Assembly: GCF_004022215.1 (NCBI RefSeq)
Contig: NZ_SAUZ01000006.1
Span: 1-64,000 of the forward strand
Origin: Paenirhodobacter populi
Lineage (GTDB): Bacteria; Pseudomonadota; Alphaproteobacteria; Rhodobacterales; Rhodobacteraceae
DNA length: 64,000 bases
Direction of reading: 5' to 3'
The position numbers were made by a program, and so were the translations under genes. Below, piece by piece: positions 17,372-28,858 of this stretch. A model generated the notes under the pieces. That model ran no database searches. It had not been told where the DNA came from and was given only the letters and a program-made list of their open reading frames with translations. Position 1 is the first letter of the stretch, and every line of letters begins with the position of its first letter.

Positions 17372-18694
17372 TCACTTGATGTAGCCCGCGCGGGTCATTT
17401 CACGCGTGGTCAGTTGCTGCGCCGAGGTCAGCGCCTGTTCGGGCTTCACCTGCCCCGCGACCGTGGCCGCGAACTGTTGCCCGACCGCCGTGCCGATCGC
17501 CTGGAATTCGGGGATCGAGACGAACTGGCCACCCGTGTAGGGCGTTTCCTTGACCGAGGACTGATCCGTGTTCACCCCGTCAATCGAGGCAAGCGTCAGC
17601 TTGGCGAAAGGCGCGTCCTTTTCATATTCGGGATTGTCGTAGAGCGAGGTCCGCGTGCCCGGAGGCGCGGCGCGCCAGCCTTCCTGCGCGGCGACAAGCT
17701 CGGTATAGCCCTTCGAGGTCGCCCAGGCGACGAATTCCTTGGCCGCCTCCGCCTTGGTGGTCGAGGCCGGGATGCCGAGGTTCCACGACCACAGCCAGTT
17801 GCCGTGATTGTCCACGCCTTCCTTGTTCGGGAAGCGCGCGAAGCCCACCTGATCGGCGACCTGCGATTCCCCGGGATCGGTCACGAAACTCGCGGCCACG
17901 GTGGCGTCGATCCAGATGCCGCATTTGCCCTGCTGGAACAGCGCGAGGTTTTCGTTGAACCCGTTGGTCGAGGCGCCGGGCGGGCCGGCCTCAGCCATGA
18001 TCGTGACGTAATCGGTCAGCGTGTCGTGCCACTCCGGCTGGTCGAACTGCGGTTTCCAGTCCATGTCGAACCACGATGCGCCATAGCTGTTCGCCATCGC
18101 GCTGAGGAAGGCCATGTTTTCGCCCCAGCCCGCCTTGCCGCGCAGGCAGATGCCGTAGATCTCGGCGGATTTGTCGGTCATCGCGCGGGCGGCGGTGAAG
18201 ATCTCGCCCCAGGTGGGCGATTCGGAAATCGTCACGCCGGCCTTTTCCGCCAGATCCTTGCGATACATCACCATCGCCGATTCGGCGTAGAAGGGCGCGG
18301 CGTAAAGCGTGTCCTCGACCGAAAGGCCGCGCCGGACGGCGGGCAGCAGGTCGTCGGCGTCGTAATCCTCGGGCAGGCCGTCGAGCGGCAGCAGCCAGTT
18401 CTGCTTCGCCCAGATCGGCACCTCGTAATTGCCGATGGTCACCACATCGTATTGGCCGCCCCTCGTGGCGATGTCGGTGGTGACGCGCTGGCGCAGGATG
18501 TTTTCCTCAAGCGTCACCCATTGCAGCCGGATGTCGGGGTGTTTCGTCGTGAAATCGCCGGTCAGCTTCTGCATGCGGATCATGTCGCCGTTGTTCACGG
18601 TGGCGATGGTCAGCGTGGTCTGCTGCGCAAGGGCGGGCAATGCCAGAGCGGACACGGCACAAGCTCCCAGAAGGGAGCGAATGAGCATATTCAT
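17372..18694 (-). CDS. smoE: Polyol ABC transporter substrate-binding protein
   Basis: 440 residues: a Sec signal peptide (MNMLIRSLLGACAVSALALP, cut near ALAQ) and an extracellular solute-binding family 1 fold (RMQKLTGDFTTKHPDIRLQW, VGFARFPNKEG). It captures polyols in the periplasm for SmoFGK. The ATG at 18694 follows AGGAGGAG at ideal spacing; a second ATG is two codons in. It is the first gene of the leftward operon and divergent from its probable regulator. Confidence 0.94.
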   Translation of the reverse strand: MNMLIRSLLGACAVSALALPALAQQTTLTIATVNNGDMIRMQKLTGDFTTKHPDIRLQWVTLEENILRQRVTTDIATRGGQYDVVTIGNYEVPIWAKQNWLLPLDGLPEDYDADDLLPAVRRGLSVEDTLYAAPFYAESAMVMYRKDLAEKAGVTISESPTWGEIFTAARAMTDKSAEIYGICLRGKAGWGENMAFLSAMANSYGASWFDMDWKPQFDQPEWHDTLTDYVTIMAEAGPPGASTNGFNENLALFQQGKCGIWIDATVAASFVTDPGESQVADQVGFARFPNKEGVDNHGNWLWSWNLGIPASTTKAEAAKEFVAWATSKGYTELVAAQEGWRAAPPGTRTSLYDNPEYEKDAPFAKLTLASIDGVNTDQSSVKETPYTGGQFVSIPEFQAIGTAVGQQFAATVAGQVKPEQALTSAQQLTTREMTRAGYIK

Positions 18695-18740
18695 TGGTGA
18701 ACTCCTCCTCCGATGCGGCAATTGCCCGCACCATTGGCAA

Positions 18741-18769
18741 ATGCTCACTTCGGATGGTAGATTTGTCAA
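18741..18769 (-). promoter_or_regulatory. Candidate promoter of the smo operon
   Basis: Minus strand: TTGACA (18764-18769), 17-base spacer, GAGCAT (18741-18746), 47 bases before the smoE start. The -35 is perfect and the -10 is weak, as expected for an activator-dependent promoter next to a SorC-type gene. Confidence 0.45.
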
Positions 18770-18817
18770 ACGATTTTTGGATCGCCGGTCCGGTGGCCCA
18801 TATGCAGCGGGGGAGAC

Positions 18818-19741
18818 ATGCGGGACGACAGGAAGCTGGAACAGGCGGCGCGGGCGGCCTGGCTGTCCTATGTGGCCGGGCGCACGCAGGACGAGATCGC
18901 GCAGGAAATGGGCGTTTCCCGGCAGACGGCGCAAAGGCTGGTGGCGCAGGCGATGGCGGCGGGGCTGGTCAAGGTGCGGATCGACCATCCGCTGGCGCAA
19001 TGTCTGGATCTGGCGCGGCAGGTGAAGGACCGCTTCGGCCTGCGCCGGGTCGAGGTCAGCCCGGCCCTCGCCGGAATGCAGGGCGTTGCCATGGCCGTCG
19101 CCGACCTGATCGAGACGGAGCTGTCGCGCCGCGATCCGATCACGCTGGCGATCGGCACGGGGCGGCACCTGCGGGCCGGGGTGGCGCAGATGTCGCGGCT
19201 GGACTGTCCGCAGCACCGGATCGTCTCGCTGACCGGGAACATCGCGCCGGACGGCTCCGCCGCGCTCTACAACGTGCTGTTTTCACTGTCCGAACTGGTC
19301 ACCGCGCGGAGCTTTCCGCTGATGGTTCCGGTGATCGCCACCACCGCCGAGGAACGCGAGGCGATCCACCGCCAGCCGGGCAACATCCGGGTCATGGAAA
19401 TGGCGCGCACGGCGGATATCGCGCTGATCGGGCTGGGCTCGATGGGGCCGGATGCGCCGATCGCCAAGGACGGCTTCCTGACGGTGGCGGAGGTGATGGA
19501 GCGGCGCGCACAGGGCGCCGTGGGCGAGATCCTCGGCAATGCCTATGACATCGAGGGGCGCTTCCTGCCGGGGAACGAACGTGTCGCCTCGGCCCGGTTG
19601 CCGCCCCCGGACCGGGCGCTGATCATCGCCGCGGCCTCGGGCGCGGAAAAGATCGACGGCATCTGCGGGGCGCTGCGCGGCCGCCTGATCAACGGCCTCA
19701 TCACCGACGAGACCACGGCGCGCGCGCTGCTCGACCGCTAG
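18818..19741 (+). CDS. smoC: SorC/DeoR-family sugar-responsive transcriptional regulator
   Basis: 307 residues: an N-terminal helix-turn-helix (YVAGRTQDEIAQEMGVSRQT, about 20-39) and a sugar-phosphate-binding domain (LAIGTGRHLRAGVAQMS, IALIGLGSMGP, GEILGNAYDIEG) typical of SorC proteins. It is transcribed divergently from smoE, so it most likely senses a polyol-derived sugar phosphate and controls the operon. The symbol follows the regulator of the R. sphaeroides polyol operon; orthology is inferred from position. Confidence 0.82.
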   Translation: MRDDRKLEQAARAAWLSYVAGRTQDEIAQEMGVSRQTAQRLVAQAMAAGLVKVRIDHPLAQCLDLARQVKDRFGLRRVEVSPALAGMQGVAMAVADLIETELSRRDPITLAIGTGRHLRAGVAQMSRLDCPQHRIVSLTGNIAPDGSAALYNVLFSLSELVTARSFPLMVPVIATTAEEREAIHRQPGNIRVMEMARTADIALIGLGSMGPDAPIAKDGFLTVAEVMERRAQGAVGEILGNAYDIEGRFLPGNERVASARLPPPDRALIIAAASGAEKIDGICGALRGRLINGLITDETTARALLDR

Positions 19742-19819
19742 GAGGGCTTGCAATTCCGCGCGCGGCTTGCATCGTGGGCGCCGACGCCCGCGCGGGCCGG
19801 ATGATCGAAAGGAACGGAC

Positions 19820-21271
19820 ATGTATCTGGGCATCGACCTTGGCACCTCGGGAGTGAAGGCTCTGCTGATGGATGCGGACCAGCGGGTTCTGGGCTCGGCC
19901 ACGGCGGGGCTGAGCGTCGCCCGCCCCCATTCCGGCTGGGCCGAGCAGGAACCCGCCGACTGGATCGCGGCGACGGAAACCGCCATCGCCACGCTTCGCG
20001 CCCGGCATGACCTGTCCGCTGTCGAGGGGATCGGTCTGTCGGGGCAAATGCACGGGGCGGTGACGCTGGACGCAGCCGACCGGGTGATCCGCCCGGCGAT
20101 CCTGTGGAACGACGGCCGGTCGCAGGAACAGGCGGCGCGGCTGGACGCCGATCCGCGGTTCCGGGCGCTGTCGGGCAATATCGTCTTTCCGGGCTTCACC
20201 GCGCCGAAGCTCGTCTGGATGGCGGAGAACGAACCCGCGCTGTTCGAGCGGGTGGCGATGGTGCTGCTGCCCAAGGATTACCTGCGCCTGTGGCTGACCG
20301 GCGAACATGTGGCCGAGATGTCGGATGCCGCCGGGACAAGCTGGCTCGACACCGGGGCACGGCGCTGGTCCGGGGATCTGCTGGCGGCTTCGGGGATGCG
20401 GATGGACCAGATGCCCCGGCTGATCGAGGGGACCGAGGTCTCGGGCGGGCTGCGCGCCGATCTGGCCGGCGCGTGGGGGATGAAGCCCGGCATTCCGGTC
20501 GCGGGCGGCGCGGGCGACAATGCCGCCACCGCGATCGGCGCGGGAACGGTGGCGGTGGGGCAAGGGTTCGTGTCGCTTGGCACCTCGGGGGTGCTGTTCG
20601 CCGCGACCGACCGCTACCTGCCGCGACCGGAAAGCGCGGTCCATGCCTTCTGCCACTGCCTGCCGGGGATGTGGCACCAGATGGGGGTGGTGCTGTCGGC
20701 CTCGGCGGCGCTCGAATGGCTGTCGGCGCTTCTGGGGCAATCGGCGGCGGATCTGACCGGCGCGCTCGGCCCGGATCTGAAGGCGCCGGGCGAAGTCACC
20801 TTCCTGCCCTATCTGTCGGGCGAACGGACGCCGCATAACGACGCCACCGCGCGCGGGGCCTTTGTCGGCCTGTCGGCCAGTTCCGACCGCAATGCGCTGA
20901 CGCAGGCGGTGCTGGAGGGCGTGGCCTTCGCGCTGGCCGACAACCTTGCGGTTCTGCGCGCCGCCGGATCGGACCCTGAGGCGTTTCTGGCGCTTGGCGG
21001 GGGCGCACGGTCGCAATATTGGCTGCAGGTGATCGCAACGGCGCTGAACCTGCCGCTGCTGCTGCCGGAAAGCGGCGATTTCGGCGCGGCTTTCGGGGCG
21101 GCACGGCTTGGCATGATCGCGGCGACCGGCGCGGATCCGGTATCGGTGTGCACCGCGCCCGTCATCGCGGCGGAGATCAAGCCTGTCGCGGCGCTGAGCG
21201 GGGCCTTTGCCGACCGGCTGGCGGTGTTCCGCGAGCTTTACGCGGGCGCCACGCATCCGGGGCAAGCTTAG
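19820..21271 (+). CDS. xylB: Xylulokinase
   Basis: 483 residues, FGGY carbohydrate kinase. N-terminal MYLGIDLGTSGVKALLMD (phosphate 1 loop), LSGQMHGAVTLD, catalytic Asp in ILWNDGRSQEQ, and the C-terminal LALGGGARSQYWLQVIA that places ATP. It phosphorylates D-xylulose to xylulose 5-phosphate, feeding the pentose phosphate pathway. The link to the polyol operon is direct: MtlK makes xylulose from arabitol. It probably shares a transcript with the upstream regulator gene (78-base gap). Confidence 0.95.
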   Translation: MYLGIDLGTSGVKALLMDADQRVLGSATAGLSVARPHSGWAEQEPADWIAATETAIATLRARHDLSAVEGIGLSGQMHGAVTLDAADRVIRPAILWNDGRSQEQAARLDADPRFRALSGNIVFPGFTAPKLVWMAENEPALFERVAMVLLPKDYLRLWLTGEHVAEMSDAAGTSWLDTGARRWSGDLLAASGMRMDQMPRLIEGTEVSGGLRADLAGAWGMKPGIPVAGGAGDNAATAIGAGTVAVGQGFVSLGTSGVLFAATDRYLPRPESAVHAFCHCLPGMWHQMGVVLSASAALEWLSALLGQSAADLTGALGPDLKAPGEVTFLPYLSGERTPHNDATARGAFVGLSASSDRNALTQAVLEGVAFALADNLAVLRAAGSDPEAFLALGGGARSQYWLQVIATALNLPLLLPESGDFGAAFGAARLGMIAATGADPVSVCTAPVIAAEIKPVAALSGAFADRLAVFRELYAGATHPGQA

Positions 21272-21280
21272 GCGGAGGGG

Positions 21281-21348
21281 GCGCAAGGGGGCGCTGCCCC
21301 CTCGCCCGTTCCGGGCTCACCCCCGGGATATTTATGGAAGAATGAAGG
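21281..21348 (+). repeat. Composite 3'-end repeat, copy 3
   Basis: It starts ten bases after the xylB stop, in the xylB orientation. Hairpin GGGGGC-GCT-GCCCCC (21287-21301), then TCGCCCG, a short spacer, and the core CCCGGGATATTTATGGAAG continuing AATGAAG to 21347. This core matches copy 1 base for base. It fills most of the 98-base gap between the converging xylB and gyrB genes. Confidence 0.78.
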
Positions 21349-21369
21349 CCGCAAAGGCAGCCCGCGCGG

Positions 21370-23859
<2,490 letters not shown>

Positions 23860-23902
23860 TCAGCACGGGAATGTCACGCCAAACACACAAAATATAGGGG
23901 GA

Positions 23903-24340
23903 TCATCCCTGCCCCGGCAGGGTCAGCGTTCCATCTTCGTTCAAGGGCCAGTAGGGGTTCCAGGCGATCTCCCAGACATGGCCGTCCGGATCGCCGTAAT
24001 AGCCGGAATAGCCGCCCCAATAGGTCTTGGACGGCGGGCGGATCGGATCGGCCCCCGCGGCGACCGCCGCCGCATAGGCCGCATCCACATCCTCGGTCGA
24101 GTCGAAGTTCTGCGCCAGCGTGAAGCCCCCGGTGCCAAGCGGCACCTCGGGCCGGCCCTGATCGACGGCCAGATCCCGCAGCCCGAACAGGCCGAGCGCC
24201 ATCCCCTGCATCTGGAAGAAGGTCACGGCGGGCGTCGCCTCGGCCGGGGTCCAGCCGAGCGCCTCGTAGAAGGCGCGGGATTTCGCCAGATTGCGCACGC
24301 CAAGCGTGATCAGGGTCACGCGCTGCACCGGATAGCTCAT
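23903..24340 (-). CDS. VOC (glyoxalase/bleomycin-resistance) superfamily protein
   Basis: 145 residues with two beta-alpha-beta-beta-beta units: VTLITLGVRNLAKSRAFYEA near the N-terminus and GYYGDPDGHVWEIAWNP near the C-terminus, the latter with the metal-ligand pattern. Members are small metalloenzymes (glyoxalases, dioxygenases) or resistance proteins; the exact reaction cannot be told. The start overlaps the recF stop by four bases, so it is translated in the dnaA-dnaN-recF operon, placed between recF and gyrB. Confidence 0.88.
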   Translation of the reverse strand: MSYPVQRVTLITLGVRNLAKSRAFYEALGWTPAEATPAVTFFQMQGMALGLFGLRDLAVDQGRPEVPLGTGGFTLAQNFDSTEDVDAAYAAAVAAGADPIRPPSKTYWGGYSGYYGDPDGHVWEIAWNPYWPLNEDGTLTLPGQG

Positions 24341-25404
24341 GGATCGACCTCCCGTATCGCCGAAACGCCTGCGGTTTCGGACACTTCCCAATATTGCGCG
24401 CGCGGGCCGAGCGGCTCGAACAGCTCCGCCCCCGTGCCCGTCATGAAGACCTGAGCGGAGAGCGCGCATATCTCATCATAGAGAGCGCCGCGGCGATTTG
24501 CGTCAAGATGCGCCGCGATTTCATCGAGCAGAAGCAGCGGCCTTTCGGCCGCAAGTGCCCGCGCATTCGCCAAAAGCAGCGAAATGAGCAGCGCCTTCTG
24601 TTCCCCCGTCGAACAGAGCGCGGCGGGCGTCGCCTTTTCGGTATAGACCGCCTCGAGATCGGCGCGGTGCGGACCTTCGAGCGTGCGGCCCGCCGCCATG
24701 TCGCGCCGCCGGTTCGCGGCGAGCGCGGCGGCCAGATCCTCCGGCCCCTCGCCGGTGATCGACAGATGCGCCGCCGGGAAGGCCGTCACTGCATCCTCCT
24801 GCGCCGCCGCGATCCGGGCCAGCGCCTCGGCCCGGCTGGCGCGGATGCGGGTCGCCGCCCCGGCCATGCGGGTTTCCAGCACGTCATACCAGGCGCGGTC
24901 CTGCACCTGATCCTTGAGCAGCCGGTTGCGTTCGCGCATCGCCTTGTCATAGGTCAGCGCCGCCTCGGCGTGGTCGGGATCGAAGGACAGCGTCATCCGG
25001 TCGAGGAAACGGCGCCGCCCCTCGGCCCCCTCGATCCACAGCCGGTCCATCGAGGGCACGAGCCACAGGATCCGCGCCAGCCGCCCGAGCGCAAGCTGCG
25101 GCGCCGCCTTGCCGTCGATCAGGGTTTCGCGCGATTGCCCCGGCAGGGCGGAGGTTTCCACCTCATGCCCCGACAGATCGGCCCGGACCTTCCAGCCCAC
25201 GCTTTCCTGACGCCGGATCAGTTCCTCGGCCGCCGCACGGCGCAGCCCCCGGCCCGGCGACAGGAGCGAGATCGCCTCGATCACCGAGGTCTTCCCCGCG
25301 CCGTTCGGCCCGAACAGCGCCACGGGCCGTCCGTCGAACAGGAAATGCGCCCGCCGGTGCGAGCGGAACTGCAGCAGCGTCAGTTCACGAAGCGGTAGCG
25401 TCAC
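24337..25404 (-). CDS. recF: DNA replication/repair protein RecF
   Basis: 355 residues. Walker A FGPNGAGKTSVIEAI (about 30-44), ABC-like signature STGEQKALLISLLLA, and Walker B LLLLDEIAAHLD. It loads RecA at gapped DNA with RecO and RecR. Its ATG overlaps the dnaN stop by four bases and its stop overlaps the VOC gene start. Confidence 0.96.
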   Translation of the reverse strand: MTLPLRELTLLQFRSHRRAHFLFDGRPVALFGPNGAGKTSVIEAISLLSPGRGLRRAAAEELIRRQESVGWKVRADLSGHEVETSALPGQSRETLIDGKAAPQLALGRLARILWLVPSMDRLWIEGAEGRRRFLDRMTLSFDPDHAEAALTYDKAMRERNRLLKDQVQDRAWYDVLETRMAGAATRIRASRAEALARIAAAQEDAVTAFPAAHLSITGEGPEDLAAALAANRRRDMAAGRTLEGPHRADLEAVYTEKATPAALCSTGEQKALLISLLLANARALAAERPLLLLDEIAAHLDANRRGALYDEICALSAQVFMTGTGAELFEPLGPRAQYWEVSETAGVSAIREVDP

Positions 25405-26519
25405 ACGCGCATCGGCATGACGACATAGACAGCCGAGGTGTCGTTGCCTTCACGCATCAGCGTCGGGTCGCCCGAGGAATTGAACAGGAAGACGGCATTT
25501 TCGCGGTCCACCTGGCTGGCGATTTCCAGCAGGTATTTGGCGTTGAAGCCGATCTCCAGCCGCTCGTCGCCATAGGCCACGGCCAGCTCTTCCTCGGCGG
25601 CGCCCGCGTCGGGCGCGTTGACCGACAGCACCAGCCGGTCTTCGTCCAGCGCCAGCTTCACCGCCCGCGAGCGTTCCGAGGACACCGTTGCGACCCGGTC
25701 CACCGCCTTGGCGAATTCGGCCGCGTCGACCTCAAGCCGGCGGGTGTTGCCGGTCGGGATGACGCGGGTGTAGTCGGGGAAGGTGCCGTCGATGACCTTG
25801 GAGGTCAGGGTGATCGCCGGGGTGGCGAAGCGGACCTTGGTTTCGCTGACCGAAACGGCGATGTCGGCATCGTCGTCGTCCAGCAGCTTGCGCAGCTCGT
25901 TGACCGTCTTGCGCGGCACGATGACGCCGGGCATGCCCGCCGCCCCTTCGGGCAGGGGCGCGTCGATCCGCGCCAGCCGGTGGCCGTCGGTCGCAACGCA
26001 GCGCAGGACCGGACCTTCGTCGCCCTGCGCGACATGCATGTAGACGCCGTTCAGGTAATAGCGCGTCTCTTCGGTCGAGATGGCGAATTTCGACTTGTCG
26101 AACAGCCGCCGCAGCACGCCCGCCTTGGCGGTGAAATTCGCCGCATATTCGGCGGTGGCCATGACCGGGAAATCTTCCTTCGGCAGGGTGGCGAGGTTGA
26201 AGCTCGACCGTCCCGCCTGAATCGTCACCCGCCCCGCGGCCGGATCGTCGGTCAGCACGACCAGCGCGCCATCGGGCAGCTTGCGCACGATTTCATGCAG
26301 CATCACCGCCGAAACCGTGGTCGCGCCGGGGCGTTCGACCTGCGCCGGGGCCTTGTCCACCACCTCGATGTCCAGATCCGTCGCGCGGAAGGAAACGGTG
26401 TTTCCCTCGGCCTCGATCAGCACATTGGCAAGGATCGGGATCGTGTTGCGGCGTTCGACGACCGATTGTGCCTGCGCGACGGCCTTGAGCAGTTCAGCGC
26501 GCTCGATGCTGATCTTCAT
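25401..26519 (-). CDS. dnaN: DNA polymerase III beta subunit (sliding clamp)
   Basis: 372 residues, standard clamp length, three repeated domains. N-terminal MKISIERAELLKAVAQAQSV, middle ATDGHRLARIDAPLP, and the C-terminal ending AVYVVMPMRV. It encircles DNA and tethers polymerase III. The ATG at 26519 is the conserved MKI start. It lies 103 bases after dnaA and is coupled to recF. Confidence 0.98.
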   Translation of the reverse strand: MKISIERAELLKAVAQAQSVVERRNTIPILANVLIEAEGNTVSFRATDLDIEVVDKAPAQVERPGATTVSAVMLHEIVRKLPDGALVVLTDDPAAGRVTIQAGRSSFNLATLPKEDFPVMATAEYAANFTAKAGVLRRLFDKSKFAISTEETRYYLNGVYMHVAQGDEGPVLRCVATDGHRLARIDAPLPEGAAGMPGVIVPRKTVNELRKLLDDDDADIAVSVSETKVRFATPAITLTSKVIDGTFPDYTRVIPTGNTRRLEVDAAEFAKAVDRVATVSSERSRAVKLALDEDRLVLSVNAPDAGAAEEELAVAYGDERLEIGFNAKYLLEIASQVDRENAVFLFNSSGDPTLMREGNDTSAVYVVMPMRV

Positions 26520-26622
26520 CTGTCTTCCTCGGGATGTCGCGGACGAAAGCGTGACCCCGCCCGCACCGCACAAGTTTCACCGGACTTTCAACCGCTTTGC
26601 CGGGAGCGTCAAGAGTCAGCGG

Positions 26623-27990
26623 TCACGACTCCAGCAGACGCCGCAGCAGATCCACATCCTCGGTCAGCTGGTGGTCGGAAACCATCAGTTCCTCGATCTT
26701 GCGGATCCCGTGCATGATCGTCGTGTGATCGCGCCCGCCGAAGCGGCGCCCGATTTCCGGCAGCGACCGGGTGGTCAGCTGCTTCGACAGATACATCGCC
26801 ACCTGACGCGGCCGGGCGATGGTGCGCAGTCGCTTCGGCCCGATCATGTCGGACAGGCGGACGTTGTAATGCTCGGCCACCTTGCGCTGGATCTCCTCGA
26901 TCGTCACCTTGCGGTCCGAGGCGCGCAGAATGTCCGTCAGGCATTCCTGCACCAGATCCAGCGTGATTTCCTTGCCGACCAGCGAGGCGAAGGCAAAGAG
27001 ACGCGTCAGCGCCCCTTCGAGCACGCGGACGTTGGTGGTGATCCGGTGGGCGAGGAATTCCAGAACCCCGTCGGCCATCTTCAGCCCGGAATACTGGACG
27101 CGGTAGGATTCGGTCTTGGTCTGCAGGATGCCAAGCCGCAGTTCGTAGTCGGTCGGATGCAGATCGACGACCAGACCGCATTGCAGGCGGCTCCGGATCC
27201 GTTCTTCCAGATCCTTGATCTCGCCCGGCGCGCGGTCGGCGGAAATCACGATCTGCTTGCCCTGATCGACCAGCGCGTTGAAGGTGTGGAAGAATTCCTC
27301 CTGCGTCGAATCCTTGCCGGCGATGAACTGCACGTCATCGACCATCAGCACGTCGACGGAACGGAACATCCCCTTGAAATCCATGATCTGCCGGTCGCGC
27401 AGGGCCTGCACGAAGCGATACATGAACTGCTCGGCGGAAAGATACAGCACCCGCATGTCGGGGCGGCGGGTGTAAAGCTCATGCGCGATGGCATGCATCA
27501 GGTGCGTCTTGCCCAGCCCCACGCCCCCATACAGGAACAGCGGGTTGAAGGACACCGGCCCGCCTTCGGCCACGCGGCGCGCGGCGGCATGGGCCAGCTC
27601 GTTCGGCTTGCCGACGACGAAGCTGTCGAAGGTGAAACGCGCGTCCAGCGGCGCGCCGGGAAGCTCGTCATCCCCGGTGCGGATCGGCGCGGCAGGCTTG
27701 CGCGCCGGCGCGGCGGGACGGCTGACCTCGGTCGCCGGGATCGGGCGCAGATCGGGGACCTGAAACTCGATCCGTTCGACCGCAAGGCCCGAAGCCCGCA
27801 GCTCACGCAGGATCGGCTCGCCGAAATTGCGCGACACCCAGTCGCGCATGAATTTCGTCGGCGCCTCGACAGAGGCGATCCCATCCGTGACCCCGATCAG
27901 GTTGAGAGGCTCGATCCATGTCGTGAAATTGGTCTTCCCGACATTCTTGAGAAGTTCATTTCGGACCCGCCCCCAGGATTCTTCGCTCAT
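26623..27990 (-). CDS. dnaA: Chromosomal replication initiator DnaA
   Basis: 455 residues. Domain I at the N-terminus (WGRVRNELLKNVGKTNFTTW), AAA+ Walker A YGGVGLGKTHLMHAIA (about 172-187), Walker B VLMVDDVQF, and domain IV with the DnaA-box recognition signature GGRDHTTIMHGIRKIEEL. It binds DnaA boxes at oriC and opens the duplex. It heads dnaA-dnaN-recF-VOC, with rpsT upstream. I saw no DnaA-box cluster next to it, in keeping with oriC lying elsewhere in many alphaproteobacteria. Confidence 0.98.
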   Translation of the reverse strand: MSEESWGRVRNELLKNVGKTNFTTWIEPLNLIGVTDGIASVEAPTKFMRDWVSRNFGEPILRELRASGLAVERIEFQVPDLRPIPATEVSRPAAPARKPAAPIRTGDDELPGAPLDARFTFDSFVVGKPNELAHAAARRVAEGGPVSFNPLFLYGGVGLGKTHLMHAIAHELYTRRPDMRVLYLSAEQFMYRFVQALRDRQIMDFKGMFRSVDVLMVDDVQFIAGKDSTQEEFFHTFNALVDQGKQIVISADRAPGEIKDLEERIRSRLQCGLVVDLHPTDYELRLGILQTKTESYRVQYSGLKMADGVLEFLAHRITTNVRVLEGALTRLFAFASLVGKEITLDLVQECLTDILRASDRKVTIEEIQRKVAEHYNVRLSDMIGPKRLRTIARPRQVAMYLSKQLTTRSLPEIGRRFGGRDHTTIMHGIRKIEELMVSDHQLTEDVDLLRRLLES

Positions 27991-28393
27991 CTTCTGCCTT
28001 CAGCATTGTTCGCCTGTCGTTCCTGCCGTCAGGGTGCAAGAAGCTGCCCCGCCAAGGCGGGTTGCAGGATCAAACATGGACCAAGGCCCGCCATCAACAG
28101 ACGGTCCCCATGCCGAAAACGGAGAGAGCAGCCTCCCCTCGAATCGGAATCACACCCATACTGCCCGAACGATCGGCTTTCTTCTTTGTCTGGCAGACTT
28201 TAAATGCCCGTCTGGCAGCATGGATGCGTCAAGTCCCCCAAGGCGACTGGAATCGCTCAGCCAAGCTAGCAAGCCGGCGAGGGCGGCTGCAACCGATCTT
28301 CGCGCTTGACGCGGGAATCCATGAAACGAATCCCCCGGCCGGGAAATGGCGCAACAGAAACCATTAATAATTTGATTTACCTTGCAAAAACAA
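27991..28393. other. Non-coding region between rpsT and dnaA with paired direct repeats
   Basis: About 400 bases without a gene. Two identical 9-mers GTCTGGCAG (28188-28196 and 28210-28218) are spaced exactly 22 bases start to start, about two helical turns, some 200 bases before the dnaA start. The AT-rich ATTAATAATTTGATTTACC precedes the rpsT terminator. No TTATCCACA boxes are present. It probably holds the dnaA promoter. Confidence 0.5.
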
Positions 28394-28416
28394 AAAGGGC
28401 GCCCGAGGCGCCCTTT
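28394..28416 (-). terminator. Rho-independent terminator of rpsT
   Basis: Minus strand: AAAGGGCGCC-TCG-GGCGCCCTTT followed by TTGTTTTTG. A 10-bp perfect stem plus a U-rich tail, 30 bases past the rpsT stop: a textbook intrinsic terminator. Confidence 0.93.
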
Positions 28417-28446
28417 CGATAAACATTTTCTGGATACGGGCTGAAA

Positions 28447-28716
28447 TCAGTTCGCCGACAGCGCCTTAACCCGCGCCGAAAGACGCGAGACCTTGCGCGA
28501 AACGGTGTTCTTGTGCAGCACGCCCTTGGTCACGCCACGGGCCAGTTCCGGCTCGGCGGCCAGCAGCGCGGTCTTCGCGGCTTCGGCGTTGCCGGCGGCG
28601 ATCGCTTCTTCGACCTTGCGGACGAAGGTGCGGATGCGCGAACGGCGGGCGCGGTTGATTTCGTTGCGGGTCTCGTTCTGACGGGCGCGCTTCTTGGACT
28701 GGGACGTATTGGCCAT
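28447..28716 (-). CDS. rpsT: 30S ribosomal protein S20
   Basis: 89 residues, basic and helical, starting [20 protein letters not shown] and ending with [14 protein letters not shown]20 is a primary 16S rRNA-binding protein of the small subunit. It stands alone, with its own intrinsic terminator, next to dnaA as in many alphaproteobacteria. A TAGAAT that could be a -10 lies about 75 bases upstream. Confidence 0.97.
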   Translation of the reverse strand: MANTSQSKKRARQNETRNEINRARRSRIRTFVRKVEEAIAAGNAEAAKTALLAAEPELARGVTKGVLHKNTVSRKVSRLSARVKALSAN

Positions 28717-28858
28717 ATGTGTTTTCGAACTTCCGGTCTGTTGCAAAAATGCGCAAAGCCCGGATCCCAGTGAACCGGATGATTCTAGCCAGAGCGGGCT
28801 TCACGCGCATGTATTGGCGGGGCCTATACGGCAAAACCGCACGGAAGGGAAGCCCGGA

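Noticed and set aside
15470-18700. A 1,076-codon open frame opposite the smo operon
   Set aside because: Composition is that of antisense GC-rich sequence, and four well-supported transporter genes occupy the other strand.
27991-28393. Chromosome origin next to dnaA
   Set aside because: No cluster of TTATCCACA-like boxes was seen, and in alphaproteobacteria oriC is often elsewhere.
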